Below, piece after piece: positions 9,454 through 17,766 of a stretch of DNA of 35,110 nucleotides. The first letter of the stretch is position 1. Each line of letters begins with the position of its first letter. The notes beneath the pieces are model-generated. The model worked only from the letters and a program-made list of their open reading frames with translations, ran no database searches and was not told where the DNA came from. The translations under genes were made by a program, and so were the position numbers. The stretch is from Roseburia sp. AM59-24XD (lineage in GTDB: Bacteria > Bacillota > Clostridia > Lachnospirales > Lachnospiraceae), in the NCBI RefSeq assembly GCF_003478445.1, contig NZ_QUET01000031.1:1-35110 (forward strand), in the 5' to 3' direction.

Positions 9454-9531
9454 TTATGCATGATATACATGCTCAAAGTATCCTTCATAGAAGGCTAAAA
9501 GGTTGTTCATATAATTTTTGAATCTGCTCAT
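9454..9531 (-). CDS. 25-aa small protein with strong RBS, function unknown
   Basis: Unrecognised small gene on the minus strand. The peptide begins MSRFKNYMNNLLAFYEGY and ends FEHVYHA. It is aromatic-rich, with a hydrophobic middle and no cysteine or double-glycine leader. Support for expression is contextual: AAAGGAGG lies 8 nt before the ATG, a TATAAT -10 box lies about 33 nt upstream, and a bidirectional terminator follows. Together these make a discrete transcript of roughly 180 nt. It is divergent from an AraC regulator starting at 9667. It could be a signalling or leader peptide, a regulatory small protein or a small membrane-associated protein. None of these is shown by the sequence. 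Confidence 0.6.
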   Translation of the reverse strand: MSRFKNYMNNLLAFYEGYFEHVYHA

Positions 9532-9563
9532 TTTGTATTCCTCCTTTCCTTGTTTGCAAGTTC

Positions 9564-9569
9564 ATTATA
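9564..9569 (-). promoter_or_regulatory. -10 box of the 25-aa gene
   Basis: Perfect TATAAT on the minus strand, about 25 nt before the RBS. No good -35 is seen at 16-18 nt (a TTGGCA lies 22 nt away). This would suit a promoter that needs an activator, possibly the divergent AraC protein. Confidence 0.45.
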
Positions 9570-9666
9570 GGACAGGCTGGATAAGAATGCTTGCCAAATT
9601 AAAAGAAAATGTAGACAAATGTTGCAGAGGAAATCAACAATTAAGTAATAAAGGGGAGATATATCA

Positions 9667-10452
9667 ATGCATTTGACGTTTAAGGAAACAAAGGAAGAGG
9701 TATATGCGGCGCAAAGAGTGTCAAAACATGTATCTCCACATTTACATAATGCATTGGAGATTGTGTGTGTAACGGAAGGAACACTTGAGATGGGAGTGGG
9801 GCAGGAATTATATCATATGGAAAAGGGTGATATCGGATTTGTCTTTTCTGATATTATTCATCATTATCAAGTGTTTTCAGAAAAAACGAGCCGGGCGGAT
9901 TATATCTTGGTTCCGTCTTCTTTTGCAGGAGTATTTAAAGATAAAATACAAGGATATGCTCCTAAATATCCGGTTATTCGTGCGGGGCAGATTGAACCAG
10001 ATGTTTATCATGCAATTCAGGCGATTATCCAAATGGAAGAAAACGAACCTATGATTGTTCAAGCTTATGTTCAAATTGTGCTGGCAAGATGTATAGGAAA
10101 AATGGAATTGGTGGAAAAAAGTTGCGTGGGGAGTGATGATTTGATATACAGAACAGTATCTTATGTGTCGGGAAATTTTAGGAAAAAATTTTCTCTAGAG
10201 GAGATGGCGCATGATCTTGGAGTAAGTAAGTATGTCTTGTCACGAGTATTTTCTAAAACATTTCATCGTAATTTCAATCAGTATCTTAATGATGCCAGAT
10301 TGAGCTATGCATGTACAAGATTGGTAAATACCAGTGATACGATCCTGAATATCTGTCTGGACAGCGGTTTTGACAGTCAGAGAACATTTAACAGAGTGTT
10401 TAAAGAACGCTATAAAACCGCACCAAGTGAATATCGGAAAAACAAAAGATGA
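9667..10452 (+). CDS. AraC-family transcriptional regulator
   Basis: A 261-residue regulator: an N-terminal cupin sensor (HLHNALEIVCVTEGTLEMGVG, then a His-containing IIHHYQVF) and a C-terminal AraC double HTH. The HTH segments are FSLEEMAHDLGVSKYVLSRVFSK and ICLDSGFDSQRTFNRVFKERY, ending APSEYRKNKR. Start at 9667 follows AAAGGGGAG. Its upstream region is shared with the divergent 25-aa gene, the best candidate target. Immediately after its stop, another frame stays open for 26 codons (see 10454), so a displaced C-terminal extension cannot be excluded. Confidence 0.88.
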   Translation: MHLTFKETKEEVYAAQRVSKHVSPHLHNALEIVCVTEGTLEMGVGQELYHMEKGDIGFVFSDIIHHYQVFSEKTSRADYILVPSSFAGVFKDKIQGYAPKYPVIRAGQIEPDVYHAIQAIIQMEENEPMIVQAYVQIVLARCIGKMELVEKSCVGSDDLIYRTVSYVSGNFRKKFSLEEMAHDLGVSKYVLSRVFSKTFHRNFNQYLNDARLSYACTRLVNTSDTILNICLDSGFDSQRTFNRVFKERYKTAPSEYRKNKR

Positions 10453-10453
10453 A

Positions 10454-10531
10454 ATGCGATATCTTCCGGAAGAATACCGAGAAAGGTTGATCGGTTATCT
10501 TAGGTGCCTGCGGGATGATATGAAAAAATAA
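10454..10531 (+). CDS. Possible 25-aa ORF or displaced AraC tail
   Basis: ATG one nucleotide after the AraC stop opens a frame reading MRYLPEEYRERLIGYLRCL then RDDMKK and stop. The composition is protein-like (amphipathic, charged). There is no separate RBS, so it would need translational coupling, or it is the tail of the AraC protein thrown out of frame by an indel in the preceding A-rich stretch. Low confidence. Confidence 0.25.
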   Translation: MRYLPEEYRERLIGYLRCLRDDMKK

Positions 10532-10537
10532 TAAAAA

Positions 10538-10566
10538 TGTAACCTTTTGTTTCAAATTGCTGTCAT
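10538..10566 (+). promoter_or_regulatory. ECF sigma (SigV-type) promoter
   Basis: TGTAACC at 10538-10544, a 16-nt spacer, then TGTCAT at 10561-10566. This matches the general ECF pattern of an AAC-containing -35 and a GTC -10 seen for SigV/SigX-type sigmas. It lies about 50 nt before the oatA-like gene whose operon encodes its own ECF sigma, so autoregulation is likely. Confidence 0.65.
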
Positions 10567-10617
10567 AATATATAGCGCGCAAAAAAAAACTTATTGCGGT
10601 AGGAAGGAAGCAGGAAA

Positions 10618-12464
10618 ATGAAGGAACAAAAGAAAAAACGGCACATAGAAGGGATGGATGCGTTAAGGGGTTTTGCTATATTGGGAGTTGTCCTTTACCA
10701 TGTAATGCCGGGGCGGTTTCCGGGCGGCTTTCTCGGAGTCAATATGTTTTTAGTACTGTCCGGATATCTGATCTATAAAACATCCGTATGGGACCTGGAA
10801 CATGGGAAATATGCAGCAGGCAGATTTTATAAAAAGCGTTGTATAAGGATTTATCCTCCTCTGCTCATTATGATCATTGCAGTGTGGGGCATTCTGGCGG
10901 TCAGTATGCCGGAGGTGGCAAAGGGCAAGGACGGTGAGGTTTTAAGCGTTGTTGGGGGATATAACAATTTCTGGCAGATCCGGCAGAATGCATCTTATTT
11001 TGCAAGGATGAGCCAGCAGTCACCATACACACATCTGTGGGCGATTGCCATAGAAATGCAGTTTTATCTTATGTGGCCGCTGTTGTTTTGGCTTCTTCGG
11101 AAACTGAAGAAGCATACATCCATGACGGTTGCCAGAACAGCTGTGCTTGTTCTGGTGATTCTTGGTGGACTTCGTATGAGCATTATCTATCGTCCGACAG
11201 AGGATGTATCAAGGCTTTATTATGGGACAGATACAAGAATATATGCCCTGTTTTTGGGAATGTTTATTGCAATGATTCAGAAGGATGTGATATCCTTTGT
11301 ACAAAGAAGGCTGCCGTTATGGTTTATAAACAGCCTGACAGCAGCAGGGCTCGTGGTGATGACGGGAGCCTATTTCATAGCGGAAGGGCAGATGCCGTAT
11401 ATATACCAAGGGGGAATGTTTGCAGATGGAATACTTTGTGCACTGATTCTTTTGCTGATTTCGGCGGGAAGTACGGGGGAATGGCTAGACAAAAGTCCCT
11501 TTGCCTTAGTAGGAAGAATAAGTTATGAGCTTTATCTGTGGATGTATCCGATCATTTTTCTGTTTGGGTATTATAAGAAAAACTTTGGTCCGGAATCCTG
11601 GTGTGTACAGATGATACTGATGGTTTTTGCGGCATCTGCGATGCATGGACTGATGGTATTTTTTCAATATAAGAAAAAACAGGACCCGAAGGGGGATGGT
11701 GTTGTCATAGGTTATACCAGCACCGGATTCTCTGTAGCCTGTATTGTATTGGCTGTCTGTGTGATCACTGCACATCAGCTTCCGGGGGACGCTGTGAAGG
11801 ATACTGCCGTAAAAGCACAGGCAATGTCACAGCAACAACACAGGAGGATTGCTGACGAGGGAAAAGCTTCAAAAGAGAAAGCACCGGCTGCCGGGGAAAC
11901 AGAAAAGATAAAAAAGGCTCCCTTAGAGAAAACGGATCAAGATGACAATGCCGGCATCCGTGGGCAGAGTATTACCGCAATTGGTGATTCCGTTTTGCTT
12001 GGTGCTTCCGGGGAAGTAAAGAAAAAGCTGCCGGACTGTCTGATTGATGCCAAGGTATCCAGACAGGTTATTCAGGCGAAGGATATTGTTAAAGACCTGA
12101 AATCAAAAGGGAAATTAGGAGATACGGTCGTGCTTGCGCTGGGAACGAACGGAACCTTTTCGGATGCTACCGGCAAAGAGTTGATCCGTGCGATTGGAAA
12201 GGATCGGCAGATTTATTGGGTCACAGCCTCGGGGAGCATTTGCAGTGGCAGGAAGAGTCTAATCACCAGATCCGATCCATGGCAGAGCAATACCAAAATG
12301 TGCAGATTATTGACTGGGCATCTCTTGCAGAAGGACACCCGAAGTGGTTTGTATCCGATGGAGTACATCTGACCTCTTCCGGATGCAAAGCCTATGCAAA
12401 ACTATATTATGATGCAATCGACAACAACAGCCGGAAATGCATTACAAAGAATCAGGAGGAGTAG
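10618..12464 (+). pseudogene. oatA: OatA-like peptidoglycan O-acetyltransferase, frameshifted
   Basis: Membrane acyltransferase 3 domain (about 10 hydrophobic segments; active-site His in VVLYHVMPGRFPGG, then FLVLSGYLIYKT) joined by a charged linker to an extracytoplasmic SGNH domain. Such proteins O-acetylate peptidoglycan and give lysozyme resistance. SGNH block I (AIGDSVLLGA) and block III (LALGTNG) are in the first frame. Block V with the catalytic Asp-His (SDGVHLTSSG) is only in the -1 frame. The break is at the GGGG of 12231-12234; one missing G explains it. As sequenced, translation runs to 12372 and ends in an unrelated tail. A real mutation, phase variation or a homopolymer sequencing error are all possible. 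The restored gene ends at 12464, just before the sigma gene. Confidence 0.85.
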
Positions 12465-12490
12465 ACCTGCAGTGGCAAAAGGAGGAAAAA

Positions 12491-13096
12491 ATGGCAGAAT
12501 CATCATACAATTCAAAGGGGGAACAAATGGCATGGGATGACCGGGAGATTATTGCGCAATTTCTGTGCCGTGATGAGGCTGCCATTAAAAATGCTGCGGA
12601 CAAGTATGAAAGATATTGCAGTTCCATCGCCTATCGTATTTTAGGAAATGGAGAGGATGTCAGGGAGTGCCTAAATGATACCTGGCTGAAGCTGTGGGAG
12701 TCCATTCCGCCGACAGTACCTGAGATTTTGTCGGCATATGTGGGCAAAATAACCAGAAATCTGGCAATCAACCGATATGATCATCTGCATGCCGGAAAAC
12801 GCTGTGGGGACAGTGTGGATCAGTCGTTGGAGGAATTAAAGGAGTGTGCATCGTTGGCGCATGATAATGTGAGAGAGGAAATGGACCGGAGGGATCTTGA
12901 GGAAGCAATCAACCGGTATCTGGACGGACTGCCGTCAAAAAAACGACAGATCTTTGTCCGAAGGTATTTTTATCTGGATGAGATATACCAGATTGCAGAG
13001 CATTTTCATATGACGGAGTCCGCAGTCAAGGTGGGATTGCACCGTATGCGGAAGTCCTTAAAGATACATTTGCTAAAGGAAGGATATCATATTTAG
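12491..13096 (+). CDS. ECF RNA polymerase sigma factor, SigV-like
   Basis: About 200 residues with only sigma regions 2 and 4, the ECF layout. Region 2 has AYRILGNGEDVRECLNDTWL, the core-binding and -10 recognition helix. Region 4 has LPSKKRQIFVRRYFY followed by the HTH IAEHFHMTESAVKVGLHRM. ATG 12491 is chosen for the AGGAGG 6 nt upstream; ATG 12527 behind GGGGG is an alternative. Between an OatA-like gene and an RsiV-like anti-sigma gene, it resembles the Bacillus/Enterococcus SigV lysozyme-response module. It should be held inactive at the membrane by the downstream RsiV-like protein until that is cleaved. Confidence 0.88.
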   Translation: MAESSYNSKGEQMAWDDREIIAQFLCRDEAAIKNAADKYERYCSSIAYRILGNGEDVRECLNDTWLKLWESIPPTVPEILSAYVGKITRNLAINRYDHLHAGKRCGDSVDQSLEELKECASLAHDNVREEMDRRDLEEAINRYLDGLPSKKRQIFVRRYFYLDEIYQIAEHFHMTESAVKVGLHRMRKSLKIHLLKEGYHI

Positions 13097-13147
13097 AAAC
13101 AAGCCTGTGAAAAAATCAGGACTGCATTAAGAAATGAGGTAATAGTT

Positions 13148-14043
13148 ATGTCAAAGAAAAAGATATTGTGTTATGTTTTATTGACTGCAATGTTAGTCAG
13201 TATGTTTGCGACAGGAGAGGTGTCTGTGGCGGCAGAACAACAGAAGCCGGCATATTCCAATCTTGCAGATGCAAGGTCACGAAAAGAAGTAAGGAGTGCC
13301 CTTTTGTCAGCGGGAATCTCTGCCAAAACAGCGGATGCGTGGCTGAAGGATGTTGTAAGCTACAATAAAACCATCAAAAATACCAGTCTGGTAAAAAAAG
13401 GCTTCAAAAAGATGGGAAAAAAGCCACCGGTATATAATGAAAACCGGATCAGTAGCTCTGGCTGAAGAAAAATAAACTGTTTATCGGTTATAACTGCAGG
13501 ATTACTGCCTATGATCTGATGAAGGACTATATTAAGGTCGGCAATACCGGAAAAGCGAATCCGTCGCAGCTGTTTATGGATCAGGATGCGTTAAAGAATG
13601 CACCGACTAAGAAGTTTTCAGGAAAGCAGAGAAAAGCATTTGAGAGTATATTCTCTACGGTGCAGACGAAATATACGAAGAATGTGGCAACACATGCAGC
13701 AATTTGGGCAAAGGATTGGAAAAACAAAAAGATTTCTGTTTCCGGCAAGACAAAGGCAACTCTGATCAGCGTCGTTTTGCATTCCAGTTTCAGCAAAACG
13801 GAAAATGAACTGTTTGTGGGTCATACCGGCGTGCTGGTGCCGACAAAGAATCATAAATATCTGTTTATTGAAAAGCTGTCATTCCAACTTCCTTATCAGG
13901 TAACCCGTTTTGAAAGCAAAGAACAGCTGAATGATTATCTGATGGGAATGTATGACACGGAATGGGGGCAGGATACGGCAAAGCCATTTATTATGGAAAA
14001 TACAAAGCTGATGAAGGAATATCATGCAGTGTCTGACCGATAG
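13148..14043 (+). pseudogene. Secreted DUF4300 protein, frameshifted
   Basis: N-terminal part (13148-13465): signal peptide with KKK followed by a hydrophobic core and ending near VSVAAE, then YSNLADARSRKEVRSALLSA, typical of DUF4300 starts. The remainder is in another frame: WLKKNKLFIGYNCRITAYDLM from 13459 continues into the ORF ending at 14043, with FIEKLSFQLPYQVTRFES and KPFIMEN. One base is missing at about 13458-13459. Restored length is about 298 residues. The family's function is not known to me. Location between sigV- and rsiV-like genes suggests a cell-envelope stress role. As sequenced it would yield only a 105-residue secreted fragment. Confidence 0.75.
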
Positions 14044-14088
14044 AACGGATAGTAACGAATTTTCAAATGCATGTAATGGAGGAATCAG

Positions 14089-14982
14089 ATGAGCCGAAGG
14101 ATCAAAAATACAATCAGCAGCAAGGAACTGCTGCAGGCAATGGGAGGAATACGGGACTGCTATGTGAAGGAGGCAGATTATGCTGCTTGTGCTGTCACGA
14201 AGAAACAACCTCACAGATGGTATGTTGCTGCCGGCATGGCAGCCATGCTAGCATTGAGTATTCTGCTTCCAAATCTTAATAAAGCAACGGCTTATGCCAT
14301 GCAGAGTCTGCCGGTGATAGGAGAATACTTTAAGCTGGTTACATTCCGGGAATACCGGTTTGATGATGGAAGGCATAGTGCAGACGTAAAATGGAATAAA
14401 ATCTATGCAGATAAGGCGGGGATGGATGACTCCGAGAAAACCGGAAAACAGGCGCACAAATCAGTCAAAGAGATCAATGCGCAGATGGAGCAAAAGACCG
14501 AGAAGCTGCTCAAAGAATTTAAGAAGCAGGTCGGGGCGTTGGGCTACTCCTCTCTGACCGTGGATAGCAAGGTGGTCACGAACTCTTCGAAATATTATTG
14601 TGTTATGCTGTCTGCGTTCTCCTCCCAGGCAGATGGATACCAGGCGGATGCCTTCTATACGATAGAAAAGAGTACCGGAAACCTGCTGGAATTATCGAAT
14701 CTGTTCCCGGAGAATGCGGATTATGTAGATGTACTTACGGCACAGATCAAGAAACAGATGCGCCAAAATATGAAAAAGGATGAAAATAATGTGTATTTTC
14801 TGGATACAGATACACCGGCAGCATTGTTTGACAAGATTGATGAAAACCAACAGTTTTATATCAATGGAAAAGATGAAATAGTGATCTGCTTTGCAGAGGG
14901 GGATGTAGCACCGGCTTCCATGGGAACACTTCATTTTGTTATCCCACAAAAAGTGGTGAAAGAACTTCAAAAAAATGAATGA
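14089..14982 (+). CDS. rsiV: RsiV-like anti-sigma factor (DUF3298 domain)
   Basis: A 297-residue membrane protein: a cytoplasmic N-terminus of about 45 residues to bind the sigma factor, one transmembrane segment (WYVAAGMAAMLALSILLPNL, about residues 45-64), and an extracellular domain. The C-terminal part (NGKDEIVICFAEGDVAPASMG) is the DUF3298-type domain that in Bacillus subtilis RsiV binds lysozyme and triggers cleavage. The N-terminal half of the outer domain (REYRFDDGRHSADVKWNKIY) also fits RsiV. Last gene of the oatA-sigV-DUF4300-rsiV operon, followed by a terminator. Lysozyme as ligand is inferred from family, not seen. Confidence 0.8.
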   Translation: MSRRIKNTISSKELLQAMGGIRDCYVKEADYAACAVTKKQPHRWYVAAGMAAMLALSILLPNLNKATAYAMQSLPVIGEYFKLVTFREYRFDDGRHSADVKWNKIYADKAGMDDSEKTGKQAHKSVKEINAQMEQKTEKLLKEFKKQVGALGYSSLTVDSKVVTNSSKYYCVMLSAFSSQADGYQADAFYTIEKSTGNLLELSNLFPENADYVDVLTAQIKKQMRQNMKKDENNVYFLDTDTPAALFDKIDENQQFYINGKDEIVICFAEGDVAPASMGTLHFVIPQKVVKELQKNE

Positions 14983-15074
14983 TGATCCTGTAGGGGAGGA
15001 TAGGAGTTGTGATAAAAATCTGTAGGAGGGTATAGCCTGTTTTTATCCGTCATAAGTTGTATAGAACGATAATG

Positions 15075-15110
15075 AAAGGTAATTGAGAAAAAATTCTTAG
15101 TTACCTTTTT
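15075..15110 (+). terminator. Terminator of the sigV/rsiV operon
   Basis: AAGGTAATTGAGAA pairs with TTCTTAGTTACCTT (two wobbles) around an AAAA loop, followed by TTTTT. Strong rho-independent terminator. The remaining 15111-15259 holds an AT-rich stretch with TATAAT at 15248-15253 and no gene. Confidence 0.85.
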
Positions 15111-15259
15111 ATTTTGTTTATAGGAGCAGACTAAGGATAAGAATATAATCCGTAATGTGAAAATGATGTTTAACGCTAAACCGTGACAAAATCAATATTT
15201 ATATCGGAACAAATACAAATAGTCTACCATTTTTCAAAATCCACTTTTATAATTTAGAT

Positions 15260-15526
15260 GTGTCCACAGGAAATAATCCTTTCAGACATGGACAACTGAA
15301 TACGATGATTTCACTGGACGTAAGGAACAGTTACGCATTGCGCCGTGCCGCAGATGCGCCAGGATCGGTAGGGCAGACACAAAGGAGATATACTCATTTG
15401 CAAGTAGATGATGTGAGGGATGAGATGCTAAACATAGCACAAATGGAAAATAATATGATTATGCAGGAATCGCTGAAAACAATGGAGTTAGAAAACAATG
15501 AAGAGGAAGAGTTATTTAATTTTTAA
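15260..15526 (+). CDS. Unrecognised 88-aa ORF, possibly a gene fragment
   Basis: Open frame with a weak GTG start at 15260 and no clear RBS; an ATG at 15305 is also in frame. The second half (DDVRDEMLNIAQMENNMIMQ, ending ENNEEEELFNF) is acidic, methionine-rich and predicted helical. I do not recognise a family. Lack of a start signal suggests a remnant of a longer protein, plausible next to the attachment hotspot. A perfect 15-bp hairpin directly follows the stop. Confidence 0.4.
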   Translation: MSTGNNPFRHGQLNTMISLDVRNSYALRRAADAPGSVGQTQRRYTHLQVDDVRDEMLNIAQMENNMIMQESLKTMELENNEEEELFNF

Positions 15527-15529
15527 CTT

Positions 15530-15576
15530 CATAATGACAAGGTGCAAAAACCTTGATTTTACACCTTGTCATTATG
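15530..15576. terminator. Perfect 15-bp inverted repeat after the 88-aa ORF
   Basis: CATAATGACAAGGTG (15530-15544) and CACCTTGTCATTATG (15562-15576) are exact complements separated by 17 nt. It starts 4 nt after the stop codon. There is no T run after it, so it may be an mRNA-stabilising hairpin or a bidirectional terminator. Confidence 0.6.
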
Positions 15577-15698
15577 AAAGAAAATAGTAATTTACAGGGT
15601 GTAATAAGAAAATAATGAAAAATTATATATCGTTTCAATATTATTGATGTGGTAAGAGATTTCAGGTGTTGAACGGTGTTAAAAGGATATGAGAAATT

Positions 15699-15749
15699 AT
15701 GATTAGAGTTTTATTCATCTGCCACGGCAGAATCCGTACTTTTGTCTGA
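15699..15749 (+). other. Attachment junction 1: 5' end of an LMW-PTP gene
   Basis: ATG with an upstream GGAT..GAG stretch encodes MIRVLFICHG, the start of low-molecular-weight protein tyrosine phosphatase / arsenate-reductase-like proteins (usual continuation NICRSPMAE). Homology stops right after CHG and the frame ends at TGA 15747-15749. The core ATCTGCCACGGC recurs at the other junctions. Read as an attL/attR-type junction of an element that inserted in the P-loop codons. Confidence 0.75.
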
Positions 15750-15929
15750 AGTGGCTTAAAATCAAGGCTTTTGGAAAATGAGAATGGTATTTGTGCACCC
15801 ATTGTACCCCTATTTTGCGCGAGTGTACCGCGACAACCTAAAAGCAAAACTTTCGGGTTGGAATTTGTTAACCGGACTGTCCTCGATAAAAATGAATATG
15901 ATTTGTGGTGAAAGAAGTTCCTGCGGGGA
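15728..15929 (+). repeat. Element-end direct repeat, copy A
   Basis: Begins CAGAATCCGTACTTTTG at the LMW-PTP junction and matches 18809-18976 in several blocks (GGCTTAAAATCAAGGCTTTT, the 11-nt pair, CAACCGGACT, CTCGATAAAAA, GAAAGAAGTTCCT). Same orientation as copy B. The two copies flank about 3 kb of cargo. No gene lies in it; minus-strand open frames here are by-products of the repeat. Confidence 0.75.
15791..15812 (+). repeat. 11-nt arm-type repeat pair 1
   Basis: TTGTGCACCCA followed directly by TTGTACCCCTA. Starts 61 nt after the CCACGGCAG core. Position and 11-nt period resemble the DR2 arm sites bound by the N-terminal domain of Tn916-type integrases. Confidence 0.65.
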
Positions 15930-16071
15930 GGAGAGAAATGCTGGAAGGATGCTTTGGAGCAGATGGACCGATTTTGAAAAACTCTGTATCAATTTTCTTT
16001 ACAGATAAACTTTGTTCATAGATTTATGGTATAATCAGTTTAAGCGCTTGAATAAAGGAGATGGTTATACC

Positions 16072-16263
16072 ATGAATCTGTTTTGCGAAGAGGTCCATAA
16101 ACTGGAGGCGGAATTTAAACAATGCCGGAAGCTGCTGAACGCTATCGGGGATGAGAACCGCCAGCACCTTATATGCGTCATGATGAATATACCGATTGAT
16201 GGCGGCCTTGTATTGGAGATTGTCGAGCAGACGCATCATCAGGGCTGCCATTCCTTGATATGA
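16072..16263 (+). pseudogene. Truncated ArsR-family regulator
   Basis: Behind AAAGGAG and a TATAAT at about 16029-16034, the frame starts MNLFCEEVHKLEAEFKQ and continues LLNAIGDENRQHLICVMM, the opening helices of ArsR/SmtB repressors. It is followed by the start of the recognition HTH region (LEIVEQTHHQ). The usual SRPAVSHHLKIL helix and the C-terminal wing are missing; the frame ends after 63 residues. A full family member is about 90-110 residues. Probably a remnant in the hotspot cassette. Confidence 0.6.
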
Positions 16264-16360
16264 AAAAGATCACAAGGGAGTCACTTAAGAAAGACGAAAA
16301 ACCTTCAATACGGTGACAGAACACAAAACCACGGGCAATACAAAAACCCATATACAAAGA

Positions 16361-16598
16361 TTTGAACTAATCAGGCCAGGACAGTTTTATTTTGATGCCT
16401 GCTACAACCCGTCCAAGACCGCATTCCTGAAAAATGCTGAGAAGAAGGGCTGCAAAATCCTGAATGGTCTTGGTATGTCCAGTTCCAGAGGCTGCTCAGA
16501 TCGAATTATGGACCGGACAGAAGGCTCCACTGGATGTGATGCGAAAAGAATTAAAGGAGATTATCCGGGAAGAAAATGAGAAGGCGCAGACGGAATGA
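16361..16598 (+). pseudogene. Shikimate dehydrogenase (AroE) C-terminal remnant
   Basis: Two frames together give the end of AroE. FELIRPGQFYFDACYNPSKT and FLKNAEKKGCKILNGLGM are in the first; EAAQIELWTGQKAPLDVM and RKELKEIIREENEKAQTE before the stop at 16596-16598 are in the second. The frame changes near 16480. Only about 75 of the usual ~280 residues remain, so the gene is inactive. The sequence just upstream (16264-16360) shows no recognisable coding content. Confidence 0.7.
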
Positions 16599-16632
16599 TT
16601 CTGTAATTCCGTCACTTCATGGGAGATAAATG

Positions 16633-16654
16633 TTATAGTGAATTTATAGTGAAT
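16633..16654 (+). repeat. Perfect 11-nt tandem repeat
   Basis: TTATAGTGAAT occurs twice back to back in the leader between the aroE remnant and the GH172 gene. It contains TATAGT -10-like words. Could be a regulator site or a relic of an integrase arm pair. Confidence 0.5.
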
Positions 16655-16722
16655 AGAGAAACGCGATAGCGTAGTAAGCAATAATTTCAGATGATCCAGG
16701 TTTGATCAGAGAGGAGAAGAAT

Positions 16723-17751
16723 ATGAACAACTATTGTATGATTCAGAACTCCAAAACGTTTGCATTTTCAGCAGAGAATCCAACCGGTGTACGCGCAGGT
16801 GGTTCCCAGGGCGGTGACTGCACCAAGCTTCGTCCGACCGTGACGATTCCTGCAGGGGAAACCGTAACTCTGGTAGATGCTGCAGGACCGGGTGTGATCC
16901 AGCATATGTGGTTTACCGGATATGTCGGGCACCATTTTATCATCCGTATGTATTGGGATGATCAGGAATATCCGTCTGTGGAAGCTCCGCTCTCTGCATT
17001 CTTCGGATGTGCCTATGATGAAAATTTCGTGGACCGGGATGGCAAATATCCGGTGTTGAATTCTGCCATGATGCTGGTAGCTCCTGGTCGCGGCTATAAC
17101 AGCTATTTTGAGATGCCGTTCCATAAGAGAGCTCGGATCACGATGGAAAACCGTGGTGACAAGGATGAAAATCTCTATTATATTATCACCGGAGCTTATC
17201 AGGAGATTCCGGCGGAGGCTGGTTATTTCCATGCCACCTATCGCCAAGAGCACCCGGTTCAGAAGGGTCGTACCTACACAATCGTTGACGGAATCGAAGG
17301 CAGGGGACAATTTGTTGGTGTGACTCTGGCAACTGGTATGAATGGCAACAATACCTGTTGGGTAGAAGGCGAAGCCCGCATGTATCTGGACGATGATCCG
17401 TATCCGTCTATCCACTATACCGGAACTGAAGACTACTTCGGCGGTTCCTATGGATTTGGAAATGACATCATCATCAAGAGCTATCAGACCTTCAGCGGCT
17501 TATATACCGGCATGTATGCAATCTATGGAGACAACCGGGAATTCTATAACGGACAGCAGAGATTCCTGCTGTATCATTTCCATATTGCAGACCCGATCCG
17601 TTTTGAGAATAAGTTTCGTATGACACTTGACAACATGGGCTGGACCGGACCGCGTTACGATGATTACACCAGTGTTGCTTATTGGTATCAGACCCTGCCG
17701 TCCGCACCGCTGATGCCACTGCCGACAGATGCAGAGATGTGTATGAGATAA
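16723..17751 (+). CDS. Glycoside hydrolase family 172 (DUF2961) enzyme
   Basis: A 342-residue protein without signal peptide. Family landmarks: GGDCTKLRPTVTIPAGETVTL, GVIQHMWFTG, VEAPLSAFFGCAYDE, NSYFEMPFHKRARITMEN, TCWVEGEARMYLDDD and HYTGTEDYFGGSYGF. Characterised GH172 enzymes act on difructose dianhydride or on fructofuranosyl/arabinofuranosyl linkages, and the two Glu in EAPLS and GTEDYF fit the catalytic residues. The exact substrate here is unknown. ATG 16723 follows GAGGAG. It lies in the repeat-flanked cassette and is followed by a serine hydrolase gene, possibly co-transcribed. Confidence 0.85.
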   Translation: MNNYCMIQNSKTFAFSAENPTGVRAGGSQGGDCTKLRPTVTIPAGETVTLVDAAGPGVIQHMWFTGYVGHHFIIRMYWDDQEYPSVEAPLSAFFGCAYDENFVDRDGKYPVLNSAMMLVAPGRGYNSYFEMPFHKRARITMENRGDKDENLYYIITGAYQEIPAEAGYFHATYRQEHPVQKGRTYTIVDGIEGRGQFVGVTLATGMNGNNTCWVEGEARMYLDDDPYPSIHYTGTEDYFGGSYGFGNDIIIKSYQTFSGLYTGMYAIYGDNREFYNGQQRFLLYHFHIADPIRFENKFRMTLDNMGWTGPRYDDYTSVAYWYQTLPSAPLMPLPTDAEMCMR

Positions 17752-17766
17752 TAGAACCAGATTGGA

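Noticed and set aside
12216..12464. Separate 82-aa gene
   Set aside because: It starts at a TTG inside the acyltransferase and encodes the last SGNH block; it is the frameshifted end of the same gene.
15662..15847. Minus-strand ORF with a proline/serine-rich product, similar one at 18797-19051
   Set aside because: The two look alike only because they lie in the two copies of the element-end repeat; they overlap attachment cores and arm repeats and have no RBS.
16313..16579. Novel 88-aa protein
   Set aside because: Its middle matches the AroE C-terminus and the match continues in another frame, so it is a pseudogene fragment.
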